Positions 6,184-6,955 of a DNA stretch of 6,955 nucleotides are shown in pieces. Both the position numbers and the translations under genes were made by a program. The number at the start of each line of letters is the position of its first letter. Positions within the stretch are counted from its first letter, which is position 1. The stretch comes from Sulfurimonas sp. (GTDB lineage Bacteria; Campylobacterota; Campylobacteria; Campylobacterales; Sulfurimonadaceae). The stretch is from assembly GCA_027858865.1 (NCBI GenBank), contig JAQIBW010000332.1, forward strand, positions 1 to 6,955, in the 5' to 3' direction. A model generated the notes under the pieces. That model made no database searches and was not told where the DNA came from. It saw nothing but the letters and a program-made list of their open reading frames with translations.

Positions 6184-6955
6184 TTATTTTTCCCTTTTCA
6201 TCCACATGATTATATCTTTGTCATCTTGTAATAATTTTAAAATTTCAAATTTTTCTTTACTTTTCTCAAATCCACTATTCCCACCCATTGTTGGAGTCAA
6301 GTAGCACAAATAGTAGTCCACAATATTTTTAGTAAGTTCAAACATCTTTGAACTCCCCTCTATCATAATATTTTTATAATTATCTAGTTTTAGGAAATTA
6401 TTTTCTATAAACACTTCTCTACCTTGGACACTAAAAAGAGGTATTGTTTTATCAAATTTTTTTTCTCTTGATATTATTAAAATATCTGGAGCTTTGCCGC
6501 TAATCAGTCTTGCATCTAGGGTGGGTCTATCTTCTCTCACTGTATTTCCTCCAATAACTAATAAATCACACACATCTCGCATGGCATGAACATTTGTTCG
6601 TGAATAAGCAGAGCTTACAGTTCCTGCATCTGTAGTGCCGTTAAGCCTTTGTGCCCATTTGAAAAATACAAATTTATTTTTATTCCACATATTAAATGGT
6701 GCTATCAAATCTTCTGATTCTTTTTTTAGTAAAGATGCTTGAACATCAGCACCACTTTTTTTAAGAACTTCATTTCCACCAGATGCCACGTTATTAATAT
6801 CGTTAAAGCCTACAAATATTTTCTTAATTGCAAGCCCAGAAATCAAAGATGCACAAGATGGAGTTTTTCCGACATGTGAACATGGTTCAAGCGTAGTATA
6901 AAGTGCGATATCTTTAAATACATTATTATGATTTAGTAAAAGAAATGTATGAATA
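6184..6955 (-). CDS. ribD: Riboflavin biosynthesis bifunctional deaminase/reductase RibD (5' end outside window)
   Basis: The last 256 residues are visible; the start lies beyond the right edge. The frame is open through 6954, and upstream of 6846 it reads TLEPCSHVGKTPSCAS, the PCx8C zinc-binding motif of the cytidine-deaminase-like domain. The TTG at 6846 is therefore an internal Leu codon, not a start. The His-Ala-Glu half of the zinc site is outside the window. The reductase domain follows from about residue 90 of the fragment: FVFFKWAQRLNGTTDAG (95-111), then VIGGNTVREDRPTLDAR (133-149). RibD deaminates the pyrimidine product of GTP cyclohydrolase II and then reduces its ribosyl side chain with NADPH. 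The usual EGG near the NADPH site reads EGSS (199-202). The stop lies one base before the ubiE ATG. No promoter or FMN riboswitch is visible here. Confidence 0.92.
   Translation of the reverse strand, partial: IHTFLLLNHNNVFKDIALYTTLEPCSHVGKTPSCASLISGLAIKKIFVGFNDINNVASGGNEVLKKSGADVQASLLKKESEDLIAPFNMWNKNKFVFFKWAQRLNGTTDAGTVSSAYSRTNVHAMRDVCDLLVIGGNTVREDRPTLDARLISGKAPDILIISREKKFDKTIPLFSVQGREVFIENNFLKLDNYKNIMIEGSSKMFELTKNIVDYYLCYLTPTMGGNSGFEKSKEKFEILKLLQDDKDIIMWMKREK

Noticed and set aside
5865..6304. Three plus-strand open frames antisense to ubiE and the ribD end
   Set aside because: Their products are His/Gln/Tyr- or Phe-rich without any family pattern, and they mutually overlap. UbiE and RibD motifs fully explain the region.
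6184..6846. TTG at 6846 as the start of a reductase-only RibD
   Set aside because: The frame continues to 6954 through the TLEPCSHVGKTPSC zinc motif, so the protein is a normal bifunctional RibD cut by the window edge.
1..6955. A mobile element, phage, toxin-antitoxin or defence cassette
   Set aside because: Every long frame is explained by a housekeeping or metabolic family, or by the FmdE-like or glycosyltransferase calls. No transposase, integrase, tRNA attachment site or sharp composition change is visible.

Overview
The window looks like an ordinary chromosomal segment of a Campylobacterota (epsilonproteobacterial) organism of the Sulfurimonas/Sulfuricurvum kind. The reasons are low G+C, tightly packed and overlapping genes, a promoter with a perfect TATAAT but no recognisable -35 box, and an aminofutalosine-deaminase-type amidohydrolase (MqnF) of the alternative menaquinone route typical of that phylum. 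The assignment to phylum is inference from gene content and style; no rRNA or other marker gene is present.

Layout. The left half (1-3542) is read on the plus strand. It holds the C-terminal end of an FAD-dependent oxidoreductase (malate:quinone/2-hydroxyglutarate oxidoreductase-like), overlapped by 4 bases by a GT-B-type glycosyltransferase gene. A short gap follows with two hairpins and a promoter, then mqnF and sppA, which overlap by one base. The right half (3662-6955) is read on the minus strand as one compact operon: ribD (5' end outside the window), ubiE, xseA and a small FmdE-like GHxCP-motif protein. Spacings there are 1 base, 20 bases and a 4-base overlap. The two operons converge on a 119-base gap filled with nested inverted repeats.

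How the genes relate. mqnF and ubiE act at different ends of menaquinone synthesis, one processing the aminofutalosine intermediate and one making the final C-methylation, although they lie in opposite operons. The oxidoreductase at the left edge probably feeds electrons to the quinone pool. ribD (riboflavin), xseA (exonuclease VII large subunit) and sppA (membrane peptidase) are housekeeping genes with no obvious shared pathway. I see no mobile element, CRISPR array, tRNA, rRNA, phage gene or defence system. The least explained items are the FmdE-like protein at the end of the ribD operon, the inverted-repeat block between the convergent operons, and the 22-bp palindrome over the glycosyltransferase stop codon.
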